Source: Flammeovirgaceae bacterium SG7u.111
Lineage (GTDB): Bacteria; Bacteroidota; Bacteroidia; Cytophagales; Flammeovirgaceae
Length of the DNA stretch: 64,000 nucleotides
Reading direction: 5' to 3'
Assembly: GCA_034044135.1 (NCBI GenBank)
Contig: CP139021.1
Location: forward strand, 2,619,635-2,683,634
The notes under the pieces are model-generated. The model ran no database searches. It saw only the letters and a list, made by a program, of their open reading frames with translations, and was not told the origin of the DNA. Below, in pieces: positions 37,367 to 46,195 of this stretch. Position numbers and translations under genes: made by a program. Within the stretch, counting starts at the first letter, position 1. Every line of letters begins with the position of its first letter.

Positions 37367-38200
37367 ATGAAAAAGACTTTATTGATTGTAAGCGTATGCA
37401 TAATATCTTTTGCCTTTATGGCATTTGGATTTACCAATAGGAGTGAAGTTGGGGATGTAAGCAATAAGGATGTACTTCTATATCTTTCTAAAGAAATAGG
37501 GGACAAGCTCACTTTTGATCCCAGCGCAAAGTCGGTTACCATGCCCAATGAGCCAGGTGAAAAGGTATTCTCCTACCAAGTACAAGGGAGATATGCACGG
37601 GCAATTACAAAAGCTGTGTTGAAAGATGCCAAATCGCTCAAGGATATCATTCCCTATTATCCATCAAGTTGGATTTCCAATTATCAATCTGTGGTTATTT
37701 CTACCTCCCGAGGCGGAAAAGACATAGCGGCTACCAGCCTCAATGAAGTGTTAAGTGTAGAGCAAATAGCATTGCTTCAATCACTAGGCTTGGAAGATGA
37801 CTTGCAGATTAAGGTGAATTATAAAAATAAGAATGAAATAACGGGTGAGTTGCGTGATCAACTCATGGAAGTTGCCATGACAGTGGTTCCTGAGAAAGAA
37901 GCTGAGTTTGCCAGCGGGTACGACCAGATGATTAATTACCTGAAAGAAAATAGCAAGGATAAGATTTCTGTGAAGATGCTCGAAAATCTTCAAACTACCT
38001 TTGTGCTTTTTACGGTCAACGAGCAGGGAAATACAGAGGGTGTGCATTTGTCCGAATCAACTGGAGATGCTGAAATTGATAAAGCTTTGGTTGAATTGGT
38101 TGAGCAAATGCCAAAATGGAAACCTGCCGAAAACTCAAAAGGAGTAAAAGTTAAGCAGAAGTTCCAGTTTACTTTCCGAGCCCCCAGTGATAATTGCTAG
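37367..38200 (+). CDS. TonB C-terminal-like exported protein
   Basis: 277 residues, signal peptide or anchor at the N-terminus (LLIVSVCIISFAFMAFG). The last ~80 residues follow the TonB C-terminal pattern: FVLFTVNEQGNTEGVHLSES, IDKALVELVEQMPKWKPA, VKVKQKFQFTF. The middle part is unrecognised. It starts 136 bases after the membrane-tethered regulator on the same strand and converges on the two-component operon. A role in envelope sensing or in gating an outer-membrane receptor is inference. Confidence 0.7.
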   Translation: MKKTLLIVSVCIISFAFMAFGFTNRSEVGDVSNKDVLLYLSKEIGDKLTFDPSAKSVTMPNEPGEKVFSYQVQGRYARAITKAVLKDAKSLKDIIPYYPSSWISNYQSVVISTSRGGKDIAATSLNEVLSVEQIALLQSLGLEDDLQIKVNYKNKNEITGELRDQLMEVAMTVVPEKEAEFASGYDQMINYLKENSKDKISVKMLENLQTTFVLFTVNEQGNTEGVHLSESTGDAEIDKALVELVEQMPKWKPAENSKGVKVKQKFQFTFRAPSDNC

Positions 38201-38225
38201 GTCGGTAGGAAGACAACAAACAGGT

Positions 38226-38906
38226 TTACTTTAAGTCAAGGCGCTTAAAAAGCATGTCTCTGTAGCTATTACTAATTGGCAGTTTTTGAGCGCCTATATA
38301 CACTTGATTATTTTCAATTTTTTGTATACGGCCAATATTTATGATAAAAGATTGATGAATTCTTATAAACTCGTTTGAGGGTAGTTTTTCTGTTAATTCT
38401 GAAAAAGTCATTCGTGGGCAAAAGTTTTTACTTGTAGTATAAATATCCAAATAGTTGCCAGACCCTTTTATATAAATTATATCTTCAAATCCTATCTTGA
38501 TGCTTTTCACGCCATCTTTTATAAAAAAGAAATTGTTGTCTTTTTTGGAGGCATCGAGTTTCTTCTCGACCTTATCCATTGCAATCTGAAATCGTTCAAA
38601 ATCAAAGGGTTTGAGCAGGTAATCGACCGCGTTGTAGTTATAGCTGTCAACGGCATAATCGGCATAGGCAGTAGTGAAAATCACCTGTGGTTTTCGTTGC
38701 ATCTTATTCAAAAGTTCAATGCCTGACATATTTGGCATGTTGATATCCAAAAAAATCAAGTCAACTGGATTTTGCTTTAAAAATGCAAGGGCATCTTTTG
38801 CATTGTAAAAGTGGGCTAGGAGTGTGGTTCCGACAATTTTTGAAATGTGGTGCTGTATTACTTCTATGGCTTTGGGTTCATCATCAATGGCTATGGCTGC
38901 TATCAT
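38226..38906 (-). CDS. LytTR-family response regulator
   Basis: 226 residues. Receiver with AIDDEPKAIEVIQHH and the phospho-acceptor Asp in VDLIFLDINMPNMSG, Lys in YLLKPFDF. The LytTR domain holds IIYIKGSGNYLDIYT and FIRIHQSFIINIGRI. It is the last gene of a four-gene leftward operon, 44 bases after the kinase. Confidence 0.95.
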   Translation of the reverse strand: MIAAIAIDDEPKAIEVIQHHISKIVGTTLLAHFYNAKDALAFLKQNPVDLIFLDINMPNMSGIELLNKMQRKPQVIFTTAYADYAVDSYNYNAVDYLLKPFDFERFQIAMDKVEKKLDASKKDNNFFFIKDGVKSIKIGFEDIIYIKGSGNYLDIYTTSKNFCPRMTFSELTEKLPSNEFIRIHQSFIINIGRIQKIENNQVYIGAQKLPISNSYRDMLFKRLDLK

Positions 38907-38950
38907 TCATTCAATGTTTTTGTCATACAAATACCTTCCCTTCGGAGCTA

Positions 38951-40444
38951 TCAATTCTTCGGAAGGTCAGGAATTGTTATTTTTACTGAAAACTGATTGT
39001 CTTTTTTATTTATTTCAAAAGTATGTTTTTTAGGGTAAACTAGTTCCAAACGTTGTTTGGCATTTTTAATCCCAATCCCTAGTCCTTGTTCTTTGTGAAA
39101 GGGTTTAAACCCATCGTCATAGTTATTTATACATGAAAAATGGATATGCCCGTTCCGGCAAATAACTGACAGGGTAAGTGTTGAGACCTTAGAAGGGTCT
39201 ATTCCATATTTAAAAGCATTTTCCACAAAAGGAATCAAAAGCCCAGGGCTAATTATTTGGTCATCAATATTGACGAATTCAGCATTTATCTGCGGCTCTA
39301 CTGCACAACGCAACTTTTGGATAGCGATGTAATCTTGTACATACTTCACCTCGTTAGCAAGTGGTATGAATTCGATATTTATGTCTTTTTGCATATACCT
39401 AAGCAGGTTAGCTAGTTTGGCAATGCTTTCTCCTGTTTTTTCAGCCTTTTCCGTCAGTGCAGTGGCATATAAAGTGTTCAGGGCATTAAATAGGAAATGG
39501 GGGTTTACCTGTGATTTCAAAAGCTTGAGTTCGGATTCTTTTTTCCCTAATTTAATAGTTAAAAATGCCTCTTTTGCCCTCGACTTTATGCGGGCATTGC
39601 TATAAATAAACGATAGAGAAAATGTGATGAGCAAGGCGATAATGCTCGGGATGTCAAAAACAGTCTCTTTTAAAGCTGTAAAATGATCGTATCGATCTCC
39701 AGTTTCTGGATTAAAAATTGGCAACCCTATGTTTATCAACAAGCCTGCCTGCAAAATGAAATAGCCTATCACAAAAACCGATAACCATAGTAAGTAATCC
39801 TTTTTCTTTTTATCTCTTAATAAGATTGGGGCTGTTGCAAAGGTGTTTGTGTAGAACAAAAGTATTGATGGAAAAACTAAGCTCGAAGCTCGTTTCTCTA
39901 TTTCTGGTACATTTATAATCAATACAAAAAGCATTGTTAGCCCCACTAGGTGGACAAACGCTTCCAAAAAGGGAGAAATCACTTTGAAACCATAAACAAT
40001 CAAACTATAAACTAGAGACAAAGCGGCAATTATCAAAAGAAGAACTGATAAAGGAGCAACCATCCTCATCAGTGTAAATGCAGTGAACATTTGACCTGGG
40101 CTAATGCCAACTATATTTTCGTAGTAGGAATCGTCCCACCTTTTTATCACATTAAAAAAGAAGTGTATTTCAACCCATACAAAAGCTAACAAACAAATTA
40201 GGCCTAATAATAGGTATTTCTTGTTATTCTTCCCTTCTAATTTGGTTGGAATCAATACCAACGTATGGATATAGAAAAAAGCGATACCAGCCAAATACAT
40301 GAAAGTAGTATTCCTCACCGTAAGTTCATGATAGGAATGAAAATTTGGTGTGACTAAAAGCAACACCCACCCAAACACTATAAAAAAAAGTAGGCTAGTA
40401 ATGCTTTTTTTACTTGACCAACTAACAGTCGATAATTGAGTCAT
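38951..40444 (-). CDS. LytS-like sensor histidine kinase
   Basis: 497 residues with about eight hydrophobic segments in the first ~290. The phospho-acceptor box LLKSQVNPHFLFNALNTLYA and the ATPase motifs LLIPFVENAFKYGID and GIGIKNAKQRLELVYPKK are intact. It begins ten bases after the thioredoxin-like gene, indicating co-transcription, and is the partner of the LytTR regulator that follows. Confidence 0.93.
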   Translation of the reverse strand: MTQLSTVSWSSKKSITSLLFFIVFGWVLLLVTPNFHSYHELTVRNTTFMYLAGIAFFYIHTLVLIPTKLEGKNNKKYLLLGLICLLAFVWVEIHFFFNVIKRWDDSYYENIVGISPGQMFTAFTLMRMVAPLSVLLLIIAALSLVYSLIVYGFKVISPFLEAFVHLVGLTMLFVLIINVPEIEKRASSLVFPSILLFYTNTFATAPILLRDKKKKDYLLWLSVFVIGYFILQAGLLINIGLPIFNPETGDRYDHFTALKETVFDIPSIIALLITFSLSFIYSNARIKSRAKEAFLTIKLGKKESELKLLKSQVNPHFLFNALNTLYATALTEKAEKTGESIAKLANLLRYMQKDINIEFIPLANEVKYVQDYIAIQKLRCAVEPQINAEFVNIDDQIISPGLLIPFVENAFKYGIDPSKVSTLTLSVICRNGHIHFSCINNYDDGFKPFHKEQGLGIGIKNAKQRLELVYPKKHTFEINKKDNQFSVKITIPDLPKN

Positions 40445-40454
40445 TTCTATAAAC

Positions 40455-41120
40455 TTAGTTTGCCAAAAGTATATTTATCGCTGGATACAGTAAAGAAGTA
40501 TCTTGTGGCCAAGGAGCTTGGTAATTTACAATTTGACCTTCTTTATCTACAAGTAAATGAAAGGGTAAAGGACCTTCTATTGTACTATCTCTCCTTATGC
40601 TTTTATTGAGTTCAGGGTTTGTCACTAAATGGTACCCTTGAATCTCATATTTTTTAATCGCAATTTTCCACTTTCTGAAATCATCTTCCCTGTTTGGAAA
40701 ATCATTGTCCGGCATGGTAATGTAAACTATGGCAGCAGGTTGATTTTTATATTTTTGATAAACAGAGTCAAATGCCGCCAGCTGTTTTTCAAGAGGAACG
40801 GTTCTCACTACACGCCCTTGTGCTCTCAACAAAATGGACTCATCCGGATCTAATTCATATTTGCTATGGAAAGCTGCTAGTTCTTTAGAATTATATGGTT
40901 TAATCTCGTTATCAAAAGGTTCCCAAATCCGTATATACAGTACTTTTCCATCAAATTCTTTTCTGTTTACCAACTCTTCCATTGAGGCACATTCATACGA
41001 ATCTTCCAATAAGATAATCGTTTCATTCCCTTGGTAAGACAGCTCGTATGGATAAGTGAGGAAATAGCCGATAAGGAAAAAGAATAAGGCAATGCCCAAT
41101 ATTTGAAAAATGCTTTTCAT
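40455..41120 (-). CDS. Membrane-anchored thioredoxin-fold protein lacking the CxxC
   Basis: 221 residues. One N-terminal membrane helix (ILGIALFFFLIGYFLTYPY). The rest resembles a thioredoxin fold: VLYIRIWEPFDNEIKP occupies the place where the redox motif should be, with no Cys pair, and PLPFHLLVDKEGQIVNYQAPWP matches the cis-Pro strand of TlpA-like proteins. The only Cys lies in EDSYECASM. A redox enzyme is therefore unlikely; binding or sensing is more plausible. It follows the TlpA-like gene by 71 bases and precedes the kinase by ten. Confidence 0.7.
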   Translation of the reverse strand: MKSIFQILGIALFFFLIGYFLTYPYELSYQGNETIILLEDSYECASMEELVNRKEFDGKVLYIRIWEPFDNEIKPYNSKELAAFHSKYELDPDESILLRAQGRVVRTVPLEKQLAAFDSVYQKYKNQPAAIVYITMPDNDFPNREDDFRKWKIAIKKYEIQGYHLVTNPELNKSIRRDSTIEGPLPFHLLVDKEGQIVNYQAPWPQDTSLLYPAINILLAN

Positions 41121-41191
41121 TATGTTCCTTTTTTGTAAGGTTTGGAAACTGTATGGTAGGATGTCCCTACCATACAGCCAAAGGGGGGATT

Positions 41192-42646
41192 TTACATCTC
41201 TGCTAATTTCAACAATTCCGTTTTTAAAGACTCGATATACGGTCCTTTTGCTTTTTGATCAACTATCTTCCCTTTTTTATCGATCATTACATATCTGGGG
41301 ATGCCATATACATTTAATTTTTCAGACAGGATAATAGACTGGTCTCTTGTCAAGAGATAATTTCTGCCTTGCATGTTATATTTATCGACAATTTTTTGCC
41401 AATCTCCTTTTTCAGAACTTATACACAAATAGATAAACTCAATTTTATCTTTATCCAACTCCTCGTATAATTTGTTTGAATAAGGAAAGGCTCTTATGCA
41501 ACTGCCACAGGTTGGTCCCCAAATATCTATGTAAAGTACCTTATCTGGAAAATCATTTTGGATTTCCTGAAAAATTTCACCTATAAACTCTAGGCTACTC
41601 AAGTCATCCAAATCATTCACTAAAGGGACATACGTTTTTTTGCTTTCAATCCTTTGAAGAATGAAGTTTTGGCAAGTAACATCACTTACAAAGGTTGAGT
41701 AAGTGCTAAAAGCGGAGTCAACGATAGTATAGTTAGACTCAATATATGCATTACAAAACTGCGTAATGGCAAAGTTTTTAACTTTGTTGTCTTTTATATG
41801 CTCATCAACAAATCTAAACGTTGATGTTAGCCCTTCGTAAGATTGTTCCCTGTACTTGGAAATAACTTCCGTGAATCCTTCAAATTGACTCAATTTGTAT
41901 CCTAAATGATACTTTCCGATAAAGTCATCATAATATTGAGAACATTGCCAATCAAATTTACCTGTTTGCAGAAAGTCACTTTCAAAACTATAGTAATCTG
42001 CGGTCAAACTGTCTTTATGGTGCAAGCCATACTCTATGAGGTCTTCAGCTAGTCTGTATTTTACATAGTTCCTCATCCATGCAGTTACATTCTCTTTGGG
42101 GTTGGTAATTGTGATAATCGAATCGATTTTGGTTTCCATGATCCCAAAAAAATCTGAGGCAAATGACTTGAACTCGTTCGGAGGCAAATCACGTTTCTTG
42201 ACAAAAAACTCTTTCGACTCAAGCAGTTCGCCAAATTCCTCAGAAAACAATTTCAAGCTTTGGTTGAAGTTTGCATTAGCTCCTGAAAAGGTAATAGTTT
42301 TTTCAAAATCAGAATCATCAGCAGTTACCATGAGTGTATCACCCGGCGCGGTAAATAGTGTTGCTATCTTACCATTATAGATTAGGTAGTTGTCGTGGGG
42401 ACTCAAAATATTAAACTTAAATTCAAAATTCCCTAAACTATCTAATTTTGCTGCGTGCTGAACTCTTCCAGTGAGCTCAAGATTGGTTAATAGAATTGTT
42501 TTAATTTGAGCATTAGAAATTTGCCCTTTTACCACAACTAGCCCTTCGTCAAAAAGGTAGTTGCTTTGGCAGTGAGATTCATTTGCCCAACCAAAAAAAG
42601 TGAGTAGGCCTAGGGCAAAGGTGTTAAGTAGTTTCATGACTTTCAT
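41192..42646 (-). CDS. TlpA-like thioredoxin with long N-terminal domain, secreted
   Basis: 484 residues with a signal peptide (LLNTFALGLLTFFGWANESHC region). Residues ~30-130 look like the DUF4369 beta-sandwich often found before Bacteroidota TlpA domains (VVKGQISNAQIKTILLTN, GNFEFKFNI). A helical region of ~200 residues follows, then a thioredoxin domain with the active site WGPTCGSCIRAFP and the cis-Pro strand YGIPRYVMIDKKGKI. It should act as a periplasmic disulfide reductase. It heads the operon ending in the LytS/LytTR pair, a setting that suggests envelope redox sensing. Confidence 0.85.
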   Translation of the reverse strand: MKVMKLLNTFALGLLTFFGWANESHCQSNYLFDEGLVVVKGQISNAQIKTILLTNLELTGRVQHAAKLDSLGNFEFKFNILSPHDNYLIYNGKIATLFTAPGDTLMVTADDSDFEKTITFSGANANFNQSLKLFSEEFGELLESKEFFVKKRDLPPNEFKSFASDFFGIMETKIDSIITITNPKENVTAWMRNYVKYRLAEDLIEYGLHHKDSLTADYYSFESDFLQTGKFDWQCSQYYDDFIGKYHLGYKLSQFEGFTEVISKYREQSYEGLTSTFRFVDEHIKDNKVKNFAITQFCNAYIESNYTIVDSAFSTYSTFVSDVTCQNFILQRIESKKTYVPLVNDLDDLSSLEFIGEIFQEIQNDFPDKVLYIDIWGPTCGSCIRAFPYSNKLYEELDKDKIEFIYLCISSEKGDWQKIVDKYNMQGRNYLLTRDQSIILSEKLNVYGIPRYVMIDKKGKIVDQKAKGPYIESLKTELLKLAEM

Positions 42647-42856
42647 GTTTTGTTTGAGTTACATAAACAGCATAATGTGTTTTGTCATTTACTTTCAAAC
42701 AAACCTACTTTTGGTCCAACTAATAAAAAAAACAATGTTACCGTTTTGGCTTTTAGTGTTACAGATATTCAGTTTTTTGAGATAATTGGAAATAGTACAC
42801 AGAACGACGTGGGCGGTCTGAAACGACCACGACGTAAATCATCCATCATCAAAAAA

Positions 42857-45685
42857 TCACCCCTCCTTCACCAGCAGCAGCGCATCCATCCTGATTTTAG
42901 CATGTTGGATGAGGGAGGAAAGTGTTGCCTTCTCTTCTACGGCAAGTTGGATTTCCTCTGCTCGGATATTTTTGTTTTTATCGTGGAGGGCAATCAGCCT
43001 ACCAATTTCATGGTCTAGGCTAAGGTTCACTTGTTCCTGCCCTTTGGCTATTTCTTTTTCCCTCAGTTCTTCTGCCAATTGGCTTGCCGCTCTGAGCATA
43101 TTCGGAAAGATGGTATCTACCAAGGTCTCATTTTCCAGCAAGTCGTCTATCTGTCCGGGTCTCAGTTGTTGTTCCAATAGTTCCACCGGATACTCTTCTG
43201 TAACATCCTCTCCGCTATGGTCTATCACTACCCTTAGTGGAGTAGCCGGAAGGAAACGATCCACATCTATATTTTGCCCGCCCGATGTTTCTAACACAAA
43301 AAGCGCCTCCAAAAGAATAGAAGAATTTCCCGTTCCTCGAAGCACGGCATAACTAGCCGCTCCAGTTCCCGTGCTCAGTACCATATCCAGCGCCCCGGTT
43401 ACCATTGGGTGGTCCCAACTAATGAAACTCACATCTTCCCTCGCCAAGGCACGTTTTCGCTCAAAAGTAACCGAAATGCCTTTGTCTGGGATAGAAGGGA
43501 ACGTGTCCCTATTTGTCCGTGCAGGATGCAGCAGAAATGTTCTGGCAGCGAGGTCTTCCATGTCAATACCAAACTGCTCAAAAACCTTTGTCATGTATTT
43601 TTCCAAGCCCATATCAAGGTCTGCTTCGCCAATCTGCTCCACCAATTTTGCCGCTACTTTTGGTCGGAAAGAATTCATTTCGAGTAAGCGATCTCTGCCG
43701 CTGGCAAGCATTTCCTTTAGCTTTTGTTGGAAAGCAGCGGTATCGGCAATCAATGCGTCAAGCTTGTTCTCGGCATCGGGCAAATCGTTGGACGATGTAA
43801 TCTGGGTAAGCCGTTTGCGAAACAGTTGCGCTACTTGGTTTCCGCCCTCCAAGTTTTCCTCAAAGGCATTTAGCCCTTCGTGAAACCATCGCACCAGCAC
43901 TTCCTGCGGGCTTCCTGCAAGGTAAGGAACATGAATCTGGATATCTTCCGATTGCCCAATCCTGTCCAATCGACCGATTCGCTGCTCTAAAAGCTCTGGG
44001 TTCACGGGCAAATCGAACAGCACGAGGTGATGGGCAAATTGGAAGTTCCGCCCTTCACTCCCTATTTCGGAACAAAGGAGAATTTGAGCACCCTCGGGCT
44101 CGGCAAACCATGCAGCGTTTCTATCGCGCTGCACAATGGTAAGATCTTCGTGGAAAACACCCACTTTCATGCTGCTTAGCTTCTTTAATGCCTGTTCCAA
44201 TGCCAGCACTTTCTCTTTGCTTCTGCAAATAAGTACCGCTTTGGCAGGTTTCAGCTTCTTCATCAGCTTTGCCAGCCAGTTCACCCTAGGGTCTTCTTCA
44301 AACCAAAGCCGTTGCTTGGCTGAAGTAACTTCAGAAGCTCCACTGTCTTTAGCAAATTCCTTCGATAAACGCTGTACCCAAATCTCCTGCTCTTTGGTAG
44401 CTTTTATAGGGATCAGGTGTGCCTTTCGCTTTGGAAATCCGCTCATAGCCGATCGGGTATTTCTGAATACCACCCGCCCTGGACCGTGTTGGTCGAGCAA
44501 ATCTTCTATGAGGTTATTGGTCAGCTCTTCTCCTCCTTTTGCAAGCGAGGCTATCCGTTCCTTGCCAAATATCGAGGTCAAGAGGTTGGTGTCGGAAGCC
44601 AGCAAAGCCTTTCCCGAAGAAAGTTTATCTACAATAGTGGCAATGGCAGTGTAGTCCTGCGATTCATTTTTGAATGCCTCGTAGTCTGCGTAGCGGTCGG
44701 GATCCAATAAGCGAAGTCGGGCAAAGTGGCTTTCCACGCCCAGTTGCTCTGGCGTTGCCGTTAGCAACAACAAGCCTTTTGATGCTTTGCTCAACAACTC
44801 GACAATGGCATATTCGGGGCTTACCTTGTCCACTGACCATTCCAAATGGTGCGCTTCGTCCACAACCAACATATCCCAACTAGCCGAAAGTGCTTGGCGG
44901 GCTCTTTTCTGCGAACTAGCCAAAAACGAAGTGCTGCACAAAATCAGCTGATCGTCCAAGAACGGGTTTCCCTCTGGCGCACTGCCATCGAGCGATGCAC
45001 AGCGAGCCTCATCGTAAATATGGAACCAGAGGTTGAACCGGCGGAGCATTTCCACAAACCACTGGTGCACCAGCGAGTCGGGCACAAGGATCAAGACCCT
45101 TGAAATACGTCCGCTTAGCAGCAAGCGGTGCAAAATCAGGCAAGCTTCTATCGTTTTCCCCAAACCTACTTGGTCGGAAAGCAGCACACGGGGCGCATAA
45201 CGCGAACTCACCTCATGGGCAATGTATAATTGATGCGGAATCAGGTCGATCCGCCCACCTACAAAACCATTGATGGGAGAGATTCTACGCTGATGGTCGT
45301 ATTGAAGTGTTTTCCTGCGGAGGGCAAACAATTCGGGCGAATCCACATCCCCGTTGAGCAACCGTTCGTCCACCCCGTGTGTCACCTGCACATCGCCCAG
45401 TTCCGCTTCCGAAATGCTTCTCCCCTGCCCAAAATAACGGTGCAACTCCCCGCTCTCGTCCACCTGTTCCACCAGCATCGGGCGGTTTTCCGAATCCACA
45501 ATGCTGTCCCCAGCCTTGAACACCACCCTACGAAGGGGAGCATTTTCCGCCATGTATTGTCGCATGTCACCTGAGTCGGCAAAAAACACCTTCACACGTC
45601 CATCGCCCGTTTCCAATACGATCCCTATGCCTAGCTCAGGCTCGCCCTCACTCGTCCACCGTTGCCCCGGAAAAAAAATATCCAT
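42857..45685 (-). CDS. rapA: RapA-type RNA polymerase-associated SNF2 ATPase
   Basis: 942 residues, close to E. coli RapA (968). The N-terminus (DIFFPGQRWTSEGEPELGIG) is the Tudor-like RapA region. SNF2 motifs are intact: LLSDQVGLGKTIEACLIL (Walker A), MLVVDEAHHLEW (DEAH), LLLTATPEQLG, then the second lobe with ILLCSEIGSEGRNFQFAHHLV and EQRIGRLDRIGQSEDI. The C-terminal third fits the RapA C domain. RapA recycles stalled RNA polymerase using ATP. It is a stand-alone gene. Symbol assigned on overall architecture. Confidence 0.9.
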   Translation of the reverse strand: MDIFFPGQRWTSEGEPELGIGIVLETGDGRVKVFFADSGDMRQYMAENAPLRRVVFKAGDSIVDSENRPMLVEQVDESGELHRYFGQGRSISEAELGDVQVTHGVDERLLNGDVDSPELFALRRKTLQYDHQRRISPINGFVGGRIDLIPHQLYIAHEVSSRYAPRVLLSDQVGLGKTIEACLILHRLLLSGRISRVLILVPDSLVHQWFVEMLRRFNLWFHIYDEARCASLDGSAPEGNPFLDDQLILCSTSFLASSQKRARQALSASWDMLVVDEAHHLEWSVDKVSPEYAIVELLSKASKGLLLLTATPEQLGVESHFARLRLLDPDRYADYEAFKNESQDYTAIATIVDKLSSGKALLASDTNLLTSIFGKERIASLAKGGEELTNNLIEDLLDQHGPGRVVFRNTRSAMSGFPKRKAHLIPIKATKEQEIWVQRLSKEFAKDSGASEVTSAKQRLWFEEDPRVNWLAKLMKKLKPAKAVLICRSKEKVLALEQALKKLSSMKVGVFHEDLTIVQRDRNAAWFAEPEGAQILLCSEIGSEGRNFQFAHHLVLFDLPVNPELLEQRIGRLDRIGQSEDIQIHVPYLAGSPQEVLVRWFHEGLNAFEENLEGGNQVAQLFRKRLTQITSSNDLPDAENKLDALIADTAAFQQKLKEMLASGRDRLLEMNSFRPKVAAKLVEQIGEADLDMGLEKYMTKVFEQFGIDMEDLAARTFLLHPARTNRDTFPSIPDKGISVTFERKRALAREDVSFISWDHPMVTGALDMVLSTGTGAASYAVLRGTGNSSILLEALFVLETSGGQNIDVDRFLPATPLRVVIDHSGEDVTEEYPVELLEQQLRPGQIDDLLENETLVDTIFPNMLRAASQLAEELREKEIAKGQEQVNLSLDHEIGRLIALHDKNKNIRAEEIQLAVEEKATLSSLIQHAKIRMDALLLVKEG

Positions 45686-45901
45686 TTATTCTTTCTTGTT
45701 TATTGAGGCTTCAAAGTTGGGGAGAAATTCTGGATGGAGGGAAGAAGTCGCAAGTTTTGTTTAGGATGTGCTAATTGTTTGATGTGCTGATTAGGAGATG
45801 ATAAAATGATTTGGTTATGTGCGATATGCTCTCCGTAGAGTTTTTTCTCTACAGATTGAAAAAATAGTCAATCTCCTGATTGACACCATGAAAGTCAGTA
45901 G

Positions 45902-45987
45902 GGCTACATTTTAACGGAATTTCGCAAATCAGGAGATTTGCCATAAAAAACAACTTCTGAGAGGACGCTTTGCCAACTCTCAGAAGA
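45902..45987 (+). repeat. Dispersed two-hairpin repeat, copy B
   Basis: Matches the reverse complement of 36001-36088. Stems: GCAAATC (45924-45930) with 45935-45941, and CTTCTGAGAG (45954-45963) with 45977-45986. Confidence 0.8.
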
Positions 45988-45995
45988 ACAGAGAG

Positions 45996-46018
45996 CTTCG
46001 TGATTACAAATCACGAAG
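45996..46018. repeat. 10-bp palindrome next to repeat copy B
   Basis: CTTCGTGATT pairs exactly with AATCACGAAG around ACA and is followed by AGCGGA. The neighbouring bases resemble the longer palindrome at 47998-48038, which also carries GAAGAGCGGA. Confidence 0.65.
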
Positions 46019-46195
46019 AGCGGAATTTTGTCGGATGATGAGCTGTCTGAAAAAAGGAAAGGCTACAGTTTACTTTTTAGTTAACAAACAGATCGTATAA
46101 TTCACTCTGAAAACATAAAAAACTCAGGAACTTTGATAGTTCCTAACAAAACTCTTATTATTTTTTTGTTTTTTGCAGATTGTTATATATTTTTG

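Larger units (their letters stand above)
45686..46195. other. Intergenic region with composite hairpin array
   Basis: Holds at least four hairpins in a row: GTCAATC (45867-45873) with 45878-45884, the two stems of the dispersed repeat copy B (45902-45987), and CTTCGTGATT (45996-46005) with 46009-46018. No gene is seen. Confidence 0.65.

Noticed and set aside
42909-43883. Long open frames antisense to the rapA gene
   Set aside because: They mirror the codons of an intact 942-residue SNF2 ATPase and carry no recognisable domain.
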